A stretch of DNA of 23,362 nt, taken from NCBI GenBank assembly GCA_031553435.1, contig JAVBLQ010000105.1, forward strand, positions 1 to 23,362. The letters are read 5' to 3'. The position numbers and the translations under genes were made by a program. How positions within the stretch are numbered: the first letter of the stretch is position 1; each line of letters begins with the position of its first letter. The notes below the pieces were generated by a model, which did no database searches, was not told where the DNA came from, and was given only the letters and a program-made list of their open reading frames with translations. The stretch comes from JAVBLQ01 sp031553435. Lineage in GTDB: Bacteria > Bacteroidota > Bacteroidia > Bacteroidales > Azobacteroidaceae. Positions 7,901 to 15,017 of this stretch are shown here, one piece after another.

Positions 7901-7956
7901 TTGATTATCTGTAAAGCAAAAATACTTTTTGATTATTTGTAAAACAAAAATACTTT
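7901..7956. repeat. 28-bp tandem direct repeat containing -7 boxes
   Basis: Two directly adjacent copies (7901-7928 and 7929-7956) differ at only two positions (C/T at position 9, G/A at position 16). Each copy contains CAAAAATA (7917-7924 and 7945-7952), which reads TATTTTTG on the minus strand, a match to the Bacteroidetes -7 box pointing at the AraC gene. The pair could be duplicated promoters or repeated operator sites for that gene. Confidence 0.7.
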
Positions 7957-8044
7957 AGAGGAGCTTGTATTGTTTAACAAAACGTAAAATTATTTACATA
8001 TTCTATCAAATTTGGTTTTTTTGTGAAAACTTTAACGAATATTA

Positions 8045-8088
8045 AAAGAAAACCGTCCCGGACACACGAAGCGCCGAAACGGTTTTTC
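8045..8088 (-). terminator. Terminator of the sulfatase gene
   Basis: AAAACCGT (8049-8056) and ACGGTTTT (8079-8086) form an 8-bp stem with a 22-nt loop that holds further G/C-rich complementarity. On the minus strand the stem is followed by CTTTT. The position, about 28 nt past the sulfatase stop codon, fits a rho-independent terminator. Confidence 0.65.
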
Positions 8089-8114
8089 AAAGAGCAAATG
8101 TAAATAATATATCT

Positions 8115-9692
8115 TTAATGCTGTCCTATTGATGCATTCAATTTTTCCAATACCTGATCAATTGAAAATGATGCCGGACGCTGACGTGGCGGAAATTCTT
8201 TGTAAGTCGCCAGATATTGCCCTACCTTTTGTACTGCCGGTAATACAAGGAATGCACGTTTAAGCATCCACGCTTCATAATTTGCAGAACCGTCTATGGT
8301 GTATTCATACGGATCAGACAAAATGTCCACCACGAGCGGTGCACGAAGAGTGGTCAACGGCATGCGCCATACAGCCATTCCGGTCGCATATTGTGCGGAG
8401 AATATGAATTTAAAACGGGCATCACGATAGGCTACCAGGTTTCCGTCGTCATCGAAATATACAAACTCAGAACGTGCCGATTGATTGGTTTTCCCGGTCA
8501 GGTAATCCAATTGATTGTATCCATCCAAATGAACTTTGAAAGTCTTGCTTCCGGCTGTTACGCCTTTTGTGGCGTCTTCCCTCAACGTCGGGCTTCCTCC
8601 AGCGGCAGCTACCAACGTAGTCAGCCAGTCTTCGGCAGAGAAAAGACCTGTGAAGTTACTTCCCGGTTTGATGTGTCCCGGCCAGCGAACTAAGCACGGA
8701 ACGCGGTAAGCGCCTTCCCAGTTGGTGTCTTTTTCGGAACGGAAAGGAGAAGCTCCACCATCCGGCCATTGATTCTTCATGGCTCCGTTGTCAGTTGAAT
8801 AAATCACAATGGTATTGTCGGCAATTCCCAGATCATCCAACAATTTCAACAGTTCGCCTACCATGCCGTCATGTTCTGTCATACCATCGGCCTGCAATCC
8901 CAAACCGGTTTTACCGTCCGAAGCAGGTTTCAGGTGTGTATATACGTGCATGCGGGTAGAATTGAACCATGTGAAAGAAGGCTTACCTGCTTTAGCCTGA
9001 CGGGTGATAAAATCTTTGGCGGCAGCCAGAAATTCTTCGTCAACGGTTTCCATTCTTTTCTTTGTCAATGGTCCTGTATCTTCTACTTTACCGTCAGCTG
9101 TTGATCTTAATACACCGCGAGGTCCGAATTGTTTTTTGAAATTAGGATCTTTCGGATAATCAGGGTTCTCCGGTTCTTCTTCAGCATTCAAGTGATAAAG
9201 ATTACCAAAAAATTCGTCGAATCCGTGTGCTGTAGGTAAAAATTTATCGCGGTCGCCCAAGTGATTTTTACCGAACTGTCCGCACATGTAACCGAGTGGC
9301 TTCAGGAATTCGGCAATAGTCGGATCTTCTGCCTGCAAACCAACTGTTGCTCCCGGCATTCCAACTTTTGTCAATCCCGTACGGAAGGGGCATTGTCCGG
9401 TAATAAAGGCTGCACGACCTGCCGTACACGATTGTTGCCCATAGTATTGAATGAATACGCCTCCTTCGTTTCCGATACGGTCGATGTTAGGCGTAGTAAA
9501 TCCCATCAATCCGCGACTGTATGCGCTGATGTTGGTTTGCCCTATATCGTCACCAAAAATCACCAGAATGTTAGGTTTCTTTTGGGATTGAGCTTCTGCT
9601 TTTTGAGGAACAATCGCTCCTGCCGCAAGAATAGTTCCAATTGCCGCAACCTTGCCGCAATTTTTTAATTTTTCTTTTAAATTCAGGCTCAT
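8115..9692 (-). CDS. Exported type I arylsulfatase
   Basis: A 525-residue sulfatase that would hydrolyse a sulfate ester outside the cytoplasm; the substrate is unknown. A Sec signal peptide ends near AEA-Q (about residue 34). The family core follows: metal-binding Asp48-Asp49 in VIFGDDIG, and the formylglycine site C-x-A-x-R at Cys89-Thr-Ala-Gly-Arg93, so maturation uses cysteine. GKNHLG at 141-146 corresponds to the usual GKWHLG, and His249 sits in TRMHVYTH. STDNGA near 299-304 supplies further metal ligands (Asp301, Asn302). The residues NLYHLNAEEEPENPDYP mark a subfamily I associate mainly with Proteobacteria. By eye the base composition is less AT-rich than that of the flanking genes, which would fit transfer. 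The gene lies 134 nt downstream of a true FGE on the same strand, its likely maturase. Confidence 0.93.
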   Translation of the reverse strand: MSLNLKEKLKNCGKVAAIGTILAAGAIVPQKAEAQSQKKPNILVIFGDDIGQTNISAYSRGLMGFTTPNIDRIGNEGGVFIQYYGQQSCTAGRAAFITGQCPFRTGLTKVGMPGATVGLQAEDPTIAEFLKPLGYMCGQFGKNHLGDRDKFLPTAHGFDEFFGNLYHLNAEEEPENPDYPKDPNFKKQFGPRGVLRSTADGKVEDTGPLTKKRMETVDEEFLAAAKDFITRQAKAGKPSFTWFNSTRMHVYTHLKPASDGKTGLGLQADGMTEHDGMVGELLKLLDDLGIADNTIVIYSTDNGAMKNQWPDGGASPFRSEKDTNWEGAYRVPCLVRWPGHIKPGSNFTGLFSAEDWLTTLVAAAGGSPTLREDATKGVTAGSKTFKVHLDGYNQLDYLTGKTNQSARSEFVYFDDDGNLVAYRDARFKFIFSAQYATGMAVWRMPLTTLRAPLVVDILSDPYEYTIDGSANYEAWMLKRAFLVLPAVQKVGQYLATYKEFPPRQRPASFSIDQVLEKLNASIGQH

Positions 9693-9826
9693 AATGCTCT
9701 ATTTATGAAATTAAAATTTAATTTTGAATCGCTAGTTTTCTCTAATTACTTATAAAACAAATACAATTGAAAAATGTTTAAATTTTTTTAGAATAATATT
9801 GTTTATTGTTTTCAGTATTAAAAAAA

Positions 9827-10882
9827 TCATATTTTACTTTTTATACAGCGAAAGCCAATGTGCCCCATGCCTGTGTCATAGGGAGTTCCCCGACGAGCTG
9901 TGGGACGATAGCTTTCACAATAAGACGGATTACATAAAAAAGACCCTCCTTTTGTGACTCTCCGGATTTCACCGGGGGAAGCTTCAATAGGTTTGGGATA
10001 TCCGTCTTTACTAATCATATCACAACTGATAGCAGATTTCATAGCATGATCTGTTTCTGCATATAAATCGGCGGTCCATTGCCATACATTGCCGGCCATA
10101 TCATATAACCCGTATCCATTGGCAGGGAAGGAACCTACGGGAGCAATTCCTTCAAATCCGTCTTCTTTTGTATTATTATATGGGAAATCGCCTGTAAAAG
10201 TATTGGCCATATATTTCCCGTCTTGTTTAAATTCGTCTCCCCAGTAATAGCGGGTGTTTACGGAACCGCCACGGGAAGCATATTCCCATTCAGCCTCAGA
10301 AGGAAGCCGCTTGCCGGCCCATTTGGCATAAGCAACGGCATCATCCCAGGAAACCTGTACTACCGGATAATTATCTTTTCCATCGATATTACTGGCAGGA
10401 CCTTGCGGATGTTTCCAGTTGGCGCCGGGAGTCCATGTCCACCAACCACTCATATCCATCAAATTGACCGAATGTTTTGGGGGAGTGAACACCAAAGAAC
10501 CGGGTTGAAGCATCGATTCATCCGGTTTGGGCGTATCGGGAGGCAGTTGTTTTTTAAGTTCTTCCCAATCGATCGCTTTTTCAGCGGTTGTAACATAACC
10601 GGTTGCTTCTACAAATTTTCTGAATTCAGCATTGGTTACAGGAGTTTTATCCATCCAGAACCCTTTTATTTTGACAAGATGCGCCGGACGTTCGTTGGGC
10701 ATACTTTGGAGATCATTGGTTCCCATCTCAAATTCTCCATCAGGAATCCATACCATATTTGAACTTGAATCTTGTGGAGAAAGTTCATTTATATTTGCAG
10801 TCTTTTTATTTTCGTTATTGCATCCTGTTATTAAAAAAACAACTATCAGGGAAGCAAGTAAAGATGATGTGCCTTTTCTCAT
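9827..10882 (-). CDS. Lipoprotein formylglycine-generating enzyme (sulfatase maturase)
   Basis: An FGE/SUMF1-family protein of 351 residues. FGE oxidises the sulfatase active-site cysteine to formylglycine using oxygen and copper. The FGE domain spans about 43-347: WIPDGEFEMGTND at the start, then NERPAHLVKIKGFWMDKTPVTNAEF, KRLPSEAEWEYASRGG, YDMAGNVWQWT and GHIGFRC at the end. The key segment FLCNPSYCESYRPTARR carries Cys317 and Cys322, aligned with the two catalytic cysteines of human SUMF1 (motif CxxxxC). Many FGE-like Bacteroidota lipoproteins, such as the gliding proteins GldJ and GldK, lack this pair, so this one is probably a real enzyme. The N-terminus is a lipoprotein signal with lipobox LITGC, lipidated at Cys21, which places the enzyme outside the cytoplasm. 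The neighbouring sulfatase is its probable substrate. Confidence 0.9.
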   Translation of the reverse strand: MRKGTSSLLASLIVVFLITGCNNENKKTANINELSPQDSSSNMVWIPDGEFEMGTNDLQSMPNERPAHLVKIKGFWMDKTPVTNAEFRKFVEATGYVTTAEKAIDWEELKKQLPPDTPKPDESMLQPGSLVFTPPKHSVNLMDMSGWWTWTPGANWKHPQGPASNIDGKDNYPVVQVSWDDAVAYAKWAGKRLPSEAEWEYASRGGSVNTRYYWGDEFKQDGKYMANTFTGDFPYNNTKEDGFEGIAPVGSFPANGYGLYDMAGNVWQWTADLYAETDHAMKSAISCDMISKDGYPKPIEASPGEIRRVTKGGSFLCNPSYCESYRPTARRGTPYDTGMGHIGFRCIKSKI

Positions 10883-11102
10883 ATTTTTAGTGGTTTAAAC
10901 AGTTAGTTAGTCTTCATGGTAAATAAACAATAAATTGTGAATTTTGTTTACGGATAGATCTGATAAAGATTGTGGAAAATCTTCAGGGAATTTTCAATTT
11001 TTATAGAAATCAATCAAAAGCTCATACGTTCATTATGAAAAATAATCAAATTACTTCTTTCTAACTTAGAAAAGCCGTATATTTGCACTTTGATTTACGT
11101 CA
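10883..11102. other. Divergent promoter region between the FGE and exosortase genes
   Basis: This 220-nt AT-rich gap should carry promoters in both directions. A rightward -7 box is visible at 11078-11085. No convincing leftward box was found for the FGE gene. There is no terminator, tRNA or repeat of note. Confidence 0.5.
11078..11085 (+). promoter_or_regulatory. -7 box of the exosortase operon
   Basis: TATATTTG matches TAnnTTTG exactly and lies 17 nt before the exosortase ATG at 11103, so the leader would be very short (about 10 nt). No clear -33 TTTG is present at the expected spacing. Confidence 0.5.
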
Positions 11103-11693
11103 ATGAAAGAAAAGATAAAATACTACGCCGAGCAATTAGCTCCATATAAAGGAGTTATATATTTTTTTATTGCACTTCTTACTGCTCATTTTCTTTGGGG
11201 AGTGTTGGTGGATGCAAATTTGCATGGAAATGAAATTGTTATTTGTGGCATTGATTGTACTCCACAGTTTTATGAATTATCAAAAATCGTTACTAAAGCA
11301 GTTTATCATTTTATCTCGTTATTCCCTAATACAGATACACTGCAAATGGACGACACTCTTATCTGGTTTTCTGATGGAAAGATGAATTACCGTATCATAT
11401 GGGGTTGCACAGGAATCAAACAATTATATATATTTGTGGCAATTATGACTTTGTGTCCGGGACCATGGAAAAAGAAACTTTGGTACATTCCATTGGGTGG
11501 TATTATTTTATCTGCATACAATATTGTCCGTATTTCTGCAATAATGTTCATAACAAAAAATCATCCGGAAAATTTCGAATTCTGGCACGAAGGGATTACC
11601 AAATATATATATTACGGACTCATGTTTCTTCTTTGGATGATCTGGGAAGACAAAATCAGGACAAAAGCTCCTGATCAAACAGAAACGAAATGA
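11103..11693 (+). CDS. Exosortase/archaeosortase family transpeptidase
   Basis: A polytopic membrane protein of 196 residues with about five hydrophobic helices. It shows the three-residue signature of the exosortase/archaeosortase family: Cys102 in IIWGCTGIKQLY, Arg143 in AYNIVRISA, and His162 in EFWHEGITKY. In this family the cysteine attacks a tripartite C-terminal tail of exported proteins, cutting it and probably passing the protein to a lipid or glycan anchor. The size is close to that of the compact Bacteroidota forms such as XrtF. The subfamily cannot be fixed by eye. The stop overlaps the next start (ATGA, 11690-11693), so it is translationally coupled to the Lnb/DUF4105 gene. A candidate substrate with a PVGPAP tail lies at 4006-4332. 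Confidence 0.88.
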   Translation: MKEKIKYYAEQLAPYKGVIYFFIALLTAHFLWGVLVDANLHGNEIVICGIDCTPQFYELSKIVTKAVYHFISLFPNTDTLQMDDTLIWFSDGKMNYRIIWGCTGIKQLYIFVAIMTLCPGPWKKKLWYIPLGGIILSAYNIVRISAIMFITKNHPENFEFWHEGITKYIYYGLMFLLWMIWEDKIRTKAPDQTETK

Positions 11694-12883
11694 TAAAAAA
11701 ACTTTTATTTTCTTTAATTGTATTCATATATTCTTGTTTACAAGCAACTTCAACAACATTAAGCGATGATGCCAGGATCAGTGTACTTACCGTTTATCCT
11801 CGCACGAATGCCATATATGCCATATTCGGACATACAGCGGTCAGGATTCAAGATCCTCAACTGCAGATGGATATGGTTTTTAATTATGGAACGTTTGATT
11901 CCAGCCAACCTTATTTTATTTATCACTTCGTGAAAGGAGAAACCGATTATTCACTGAGCACCGATGAATTTCCCGAATTTAAATACCGGTACATGATGTG
12001 GGGAGCAACCATCAAGGAACAAGTATTGAATTTATCTCCTGAAGCCAGGCAAGATATTTATAATTTCATGATAAATAATGCGTTGCCACAAAATAGAGAA
12101 TACCGGTATGACTATTTTTTTGATAATTGCGTAACACGTCCCAGAGATATTATTGAAAAATATGCAGGAGGTAAGATTATTTATCCCCAAACCCAACATC
12201 ATCAGACTTTCAGGAAATTGGTGCATGACTATACCAAAAACTTCCCCTGGACATCTTTCGGCATTGATCTGGTATTAGGTATGGGAGCAGACAGCACAAT
12301 AGCGCTCAGGCAGGAAATGTTTCTCCCGATCAAACTAATGGAAGCTTTCGATCAGTCTGAAATTGACACCAATGGAGGAGAATATCCGCTTGTTGCAACT
12401 CATTATACTATTGCAGAACAAACATTTTTACATGAAGAAGGTAAAAATATTTTTACGCCCGTTCGTGTTGCATCCTTCTTCTTATTATTTATTCTTGCTA
12501 TTTCTGTTTGTTCATTTAATAAAAGAAAGTCGCTCAGAATACTCGATTTTATTATATTCCTTATTGCCGGACTCAGTGGTTGTATTGTGGCATTTATCGC
12601 ATTTATATCAAGCCATCCGTGTACATCCGGCAACCTGAACCTGCTTTGGTTACACCCTTTACATTTAATCACTGCAATATTTTTTATCATAAAAGCACGC
12701 CAAAAATTCCAATATTGGTATCATTTGTTTAACTTTGCAGTTTTAACTGTATTTTTGCTTACATATTACATATTGCCCCAGTCTTTTCCTGCTGCCGGAA
12801 TTGTCTTTGCAGCCATTCTTTGGATAAGATCAGGAGAGCAGTTGATACGAATACGAAGGAGTCGATATGTTGAACAAGTGTAA
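11690..12883 (+). CDS. Lnb-domain (DUF4105) membrane protein
   Basis: A 397-residue protein with a signal sequence (about 1-22), a periplasmic domain (about 25-250) and about five transmembrane helices (about 258-390). The periplasmic domain is of the Lnb/DUF4105 type, distantly like NlpC/P60 and papain-fold enzymes. The likely catalytic pair is His48 in AIFGHTAVRI and Cys147 in YFFDNCVTRPRD, with VFNYGTFD between them. Lnb of Enterococcus is a lipoprotein intramolecular transacylase; the substrates of Bacteroidota members are unknown. It overlaps the exosortase gene by 4 nt and the following gene by 17 nt, so the three are one operon. An acyl- or lipid-transfer role linked to exosortase processing is an inference from this neighbourhood. 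Confidence 0.87.
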   Translation: MIKKLLFSLIVFIYSCLQATSTTLSDDARISVLTVYPRTNAIYAIFGHTAVRIQDPQLQMDMVFNYGTFDSSQPYFIYHFVKGETDYSLSTDEFPEFKYRYMMWGATIKEQVLNLSPEARQDIYNFMINNALPQNREYRYDYFFDNCVTRPRDIIEKYAGGKIIYPQTQHHQTFRKLVHDYTKNFPWTSFGIDLVLGMGADSTIALRQEMFLPIKLMEAFDQSEIDTNGGEYPLVATHYTIAEQTFLHEEGKNIFTPVRVASFFLLFILAISVCSFNKRKSLRILDFIIFLIAGLSGCIVAFIAFISSHPCTSGNLNLLWLHPLHLITAIFFIIKARQKFQYWYHLFNFAVLTVFLLTYYILPQSFPAAGIVFAAILWIRSGEQLIRIRRSRYVEQV

Positions 12884-14471
12884 ATATTTATCATACATCC
12901 AAAAATTATTAGCATCCTTTCTTTCTTTATTGAGCGTCACCGGGTTATTAGCCCAAGCTCAAACAGAACCTCCCAAATTGGTTGTAGGGATTACAATTGA
13001 TCAATTAAGAAGTGATTATCTGCAATATTGCCTGAAAAGTTTCGGAGAAAAAGGGTTTAAACGATTACTCAACGAGGGTTTAGTTTATCAGCATGTAAAA
13101 TATGATTTTCCGAATACCGACCGGGCCTCGGCGCAAGCAACCATTCACACCGGAACAAATCCTTATTACCATAGTATCATCGGGGCTGAAAAATACGATT
13201 TCGAAAAACAAAGAGAAGTTTCAATCGTTTCGGATCCTGAATTCATGGGAAATTATACACCTCAGAATTTTTCGCCTTTAGCACTGACAAGCACTACCAT
13301 AGGAGATGAACTGAAACGTGCTTCCAATGGAAGATCCAATGTATATGCCATCGGACCGAACCCTACGGATGCCATACTTGCCGGAGGCTTGAACGCTAAC
13401 GCTACATTCTGGATAGAAGACTACAACGGTAAATGGGCGACAAGCACATATTATAAGGATATTCCCTGGTACATGGATCGTTACAATATGTCGGAAGCTG
13501 TGTCCGAAAGGATCGATATGTTGACATGGACACCGTCTTTGCCTCAATACAATGCTTTTCCTTATTCCAAATTAACATCATTCGGTTATAATTTCAGACA
13601 AACAGAACGCTTTATTTATTTCAAAACAAGCGCTTTGGTAAATGCCGAAGTTACAAAATTGTTCTCAAAAATACTTGAATACGGAGATTTCGGAAACAGG
13701 CCGGTTCCTTCCATGATCAACCTGACCTATTATGCTGGAAACTATAAAGATAATTCCGATAAAGAATATTCACAGGAAATCCAGGATACTTATTACAAAC
13801 TGGATAAAGAAATAGAAAATTTGTTGACTGCCATAGATAAATCTGTAGGTCTGAAAAATACTTTTATCTTCTTTACTTCAACCGGTTATTTTGAAACTCC
13901 CGAGGCCGATGCTTCCGGTGCGGTGAAGCCAATGGGTGAATTTTATCCCAAACGTTGTACAGCCCTTCTCAACATGTATCTGATGTCGATATACGGACAA
14001 GGAGACTGGGTACAAGGATATTATAACAAACAAATTTATCTGAACAAAAAATTAATCGAAAGTAAAAAAATATCTCTTGACGAATTTCAGGAAAAGGCTG
14101 TTAGATTCGTTATGCAATTTTCCGGAGTACAAGATGTTACAACATCTGAAAATATACTGCTCGGAAACTGGAACGAAGGCAACAGGTATTTTCGCAACGG
14201 CATATCCAAAAAACTTTGCGGAGATATTTTCATCGAACTTCAACCCGGATGGAACGTTGTCAATGAAGAACGGACAATCAAGACAAAAGATTATTACAAT
14301 CAACCAATAATCACTCCGCTGATCTTTTTCGGACATAATGTACTTCCTCAAAAAATAGGAAGAACGATCAGGGCTACGGAAATTGCACCTTCTGTTACAC
14401 ATGTGCTCCGGATCAGGCCGCCGAACGGATGTCAGGATACTCCACTACCGGAATTTTTGAATTATGAGTGA
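12867..14471 (+). CDS. Alkaline-phosphatase-superfamily protein lacking catalytic residues (probable pseudoenzyme)
   Basis: This 534-residue exported protein follows the PafA-type alkaline phosphatase family along its whole length: a signal peptide (to about residue 32), PKLVVGITIDQLRSDY, GFKRLLNEG, ATIHTGTNP, FWIEDYNGKWATSTYYKDIPW, DTYYKLDKEIENLL, PLIFFG and EIAPSV. Compared with the PafA pattern as I know it, only the first metal ligand (Asp45) remains. The nucleophile Thr position in TAPGHASIYTG is Arg86 in RASAQATIHTG. The KxR substrate motif is replaced near 164-167. The STDYxGH metal segment is TYYAGN (287-292). The DHG metal motif is STG (338-340). The THVP histidine is replaced in IITPLIFFG. 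It is therefore unlikely to be a metal-dependent phosphatase, although the fold should be intact. It may be a binding or scaffold protein of the exosortase operon; this is inference. Confidence 0.85.
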   Translation: MLNKCKYLSYIQKLLASFLSLLSVTGLLAQAQTEPPKLVVGITIDQLRSDYLQYCLKSFGEKGFKRLLNEGLVYQHVKYDFPNTDRASAQATIHTGTNPYYHSIIGAEKYDFEKQREVSIVSDPEFMGNYTPQNFSPLALTSTTIGDELKRASNGRSNVYAIGPNPTDAILAGGLNANATFWIEDYNGKWATSTYYKDIPWYMDRYNMSEAVSERIDMLTWTPSLPQYNAFPYSKLTSFGYNFRQTERFIYFKTSALVNAEVTKLFSKILEYGDFGNRPVPSMINLTYYAGNYKDNSDKEYSQEIQDTYYKLDKEIENLLTAIDKSVGLKNTFIFFTSTGYFETPEADASGAVKPMGEFYPKRCTALLNMYLMSIYGQGDWVQGYYNKQIYLNKKLIESKKISLDEFQEKAVRFVMQFSGVQDVTTSENILLGNWNEGNRYFRNGISKKLCGDIFIELQPGWNVVNEERTIKTKDYYNQPIITPLIFFGHNVLPQKIGRTIRATEIAPSVTHVLRIRPPNGCQDTPLPEFLNYE

Positions 14472-14513
14472 AGAACTAAAAGTTAAGAATTAAAAATTAA
14501 GAATTAAAATAAA
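14472..14513. repeat. Iterated-word spacer upstream of secA
   Basis: TTAAGAATTAAAA occurs twice (14483-14495 and 14497-14509), with a degenerate third copy before it (ACTAAAAGTTAAGAA), giving a 14-nt period. It fills almost the whole gap between the phosphatase-like gene and secA. It belongs to the same style of spacer seen at 962-1028, 17848-17920 and 19285-19325. Confidence 0.6.
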
Positions 14514-15005
14514 ATGGGATTTAACGATATTCTAACAAAATTATTTGGCAATAAGTCACAACGGGATTTAAGAGAAATAGATCCTTTCGTGAAGAAAATC
14601 AAAGAAGTTTATCCTTCGATTGAAAAATTGAGTAACGATGAACTTCGCGCCAAAACAGATCAGATCAAACAACATATTCAGGATTATGTTGTCGCCGAAA
14701 AAAATAAAGTCAAAGAATTGAAATCAGGCATAGAAAAAATCGAACTCGAAGAAAGAGAAACTGTTTGGGCCGAAATCGACAAAATAGAAAAAGAAATTAC
14801 TGAAAAATACGAAAAAATATTGGAAGAAGTGCTTCCTGAAGTTTTCTCTATTGTCAAAGATACCGCACGGCGTTTTACCCAGAACGAAAGAATAGTGGTC
14901 AAAGCCAATGAATTTGATAGGGAACTCGCTGTCAAACATGACTTTGTAACCATCGAAGGCGACAATGCCGTATATCATAATAAATGGACTGCCGGAGGAA
15001 ATTAG
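14514..15005 (+). CDS. secA: SecA N-terminal fragment, ended by in-frame TAG
   Basis: The 163 residues match the start of Bacteroidota SecA, the ATPase motor that drives Sec-dependent export: MGFNDILTKLFGNKSQRDL, the charged coiled-coil stretch with EKYEKILEEVLPEVFSIVKDTARRF, then EFDRELAVKHDFV and WTAGGN. In intact homologues the sequence runs on through E-ITWDMIHYDVQLFGG with no break. Here the codon after GGN is TAG, and the same frame continues as ITWDMIHYDVQ. The fragment lacks the Q motif and Walker A and could not hydrolyse ATP alone. The start is the family's usual one. Confidence 0.88.
   Translation: MGFNDILTKLFGNKSQRDLREIDPFVKKIKEVYPSIEKLSNDELRAKTDQIKQHIQDYVVAEKNKVKELKSGIEKIELEERETVWAEIDKIEKEITEKYEKILEEVLPEVFSIVKDTARRFTQNERIVVKANEFDRELAVKHDFVTIEGDNAVYHNKWTAGGN
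15003..15005 (+). other. In-frame amber codon at secA codon 164
   Basis: TAG stands where Bacteroidota SecA has glutamate (GGN-E-ITWDM). A single G-to-T change in GAG would create it. No frameshift is involved: the intact gene would run 14514-17831, 1105 codons, the usual length for the group. UAG also ends two other genes here (19309, 19746), so the codon is a normal stop in this genome. Sequencing error, a real nonsense mutation, or readthrough remain open. Confidence 0.85.
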
Positions 15006-15017
15006 ATTACCTGGGAC

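Larger units (their letters stand above)
7706..8114. other. 409-nt intergenic region upstream of the AraC gene
   Basis: Very AT-rich with no credible ORF. From left to right on the plus strand it holds an 11-bp perfect inverted repeat (7743-7786), a 28-bp tandem direct repeat (7901-7956), and the terminator of the sulfatase gene (8049-8086). The stretch between about 7790 and 7900 shows nothing recognisable. Confidence 0.6.

Noticed and set aside
7706..8114. A tRNA or small structured RNA in the longest gap.
   Set aside because: No cloverleaf, CCA-type end or conserved RNA motif was seen; the structure present is explained by the inverted repeat, tandem repeat and terminator.
9261..9668. Open frame of 135 codons antisense to the sulfatase N-terminus.
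   Set aside because: It is a shadow of the sulfatase coding strand with an implausible Cys-rich composition and no promoter.
10223..10762. Open frame of 179 codons antisense to the FGE gene.
   Set aside because: It lies wholly opposite a well-supported FGE domain, and its translation shows no family features. It reflects codon bias of the real gene.
9827..10882. Reading the FGE-like lipoprotein as a T9SS or gliding component such as GldJ or GldK.
   Set aside because: Those proteins lack the catalytic CxxxxC pair, which is present here, and the neighbour is a Cys-type sulfatase.
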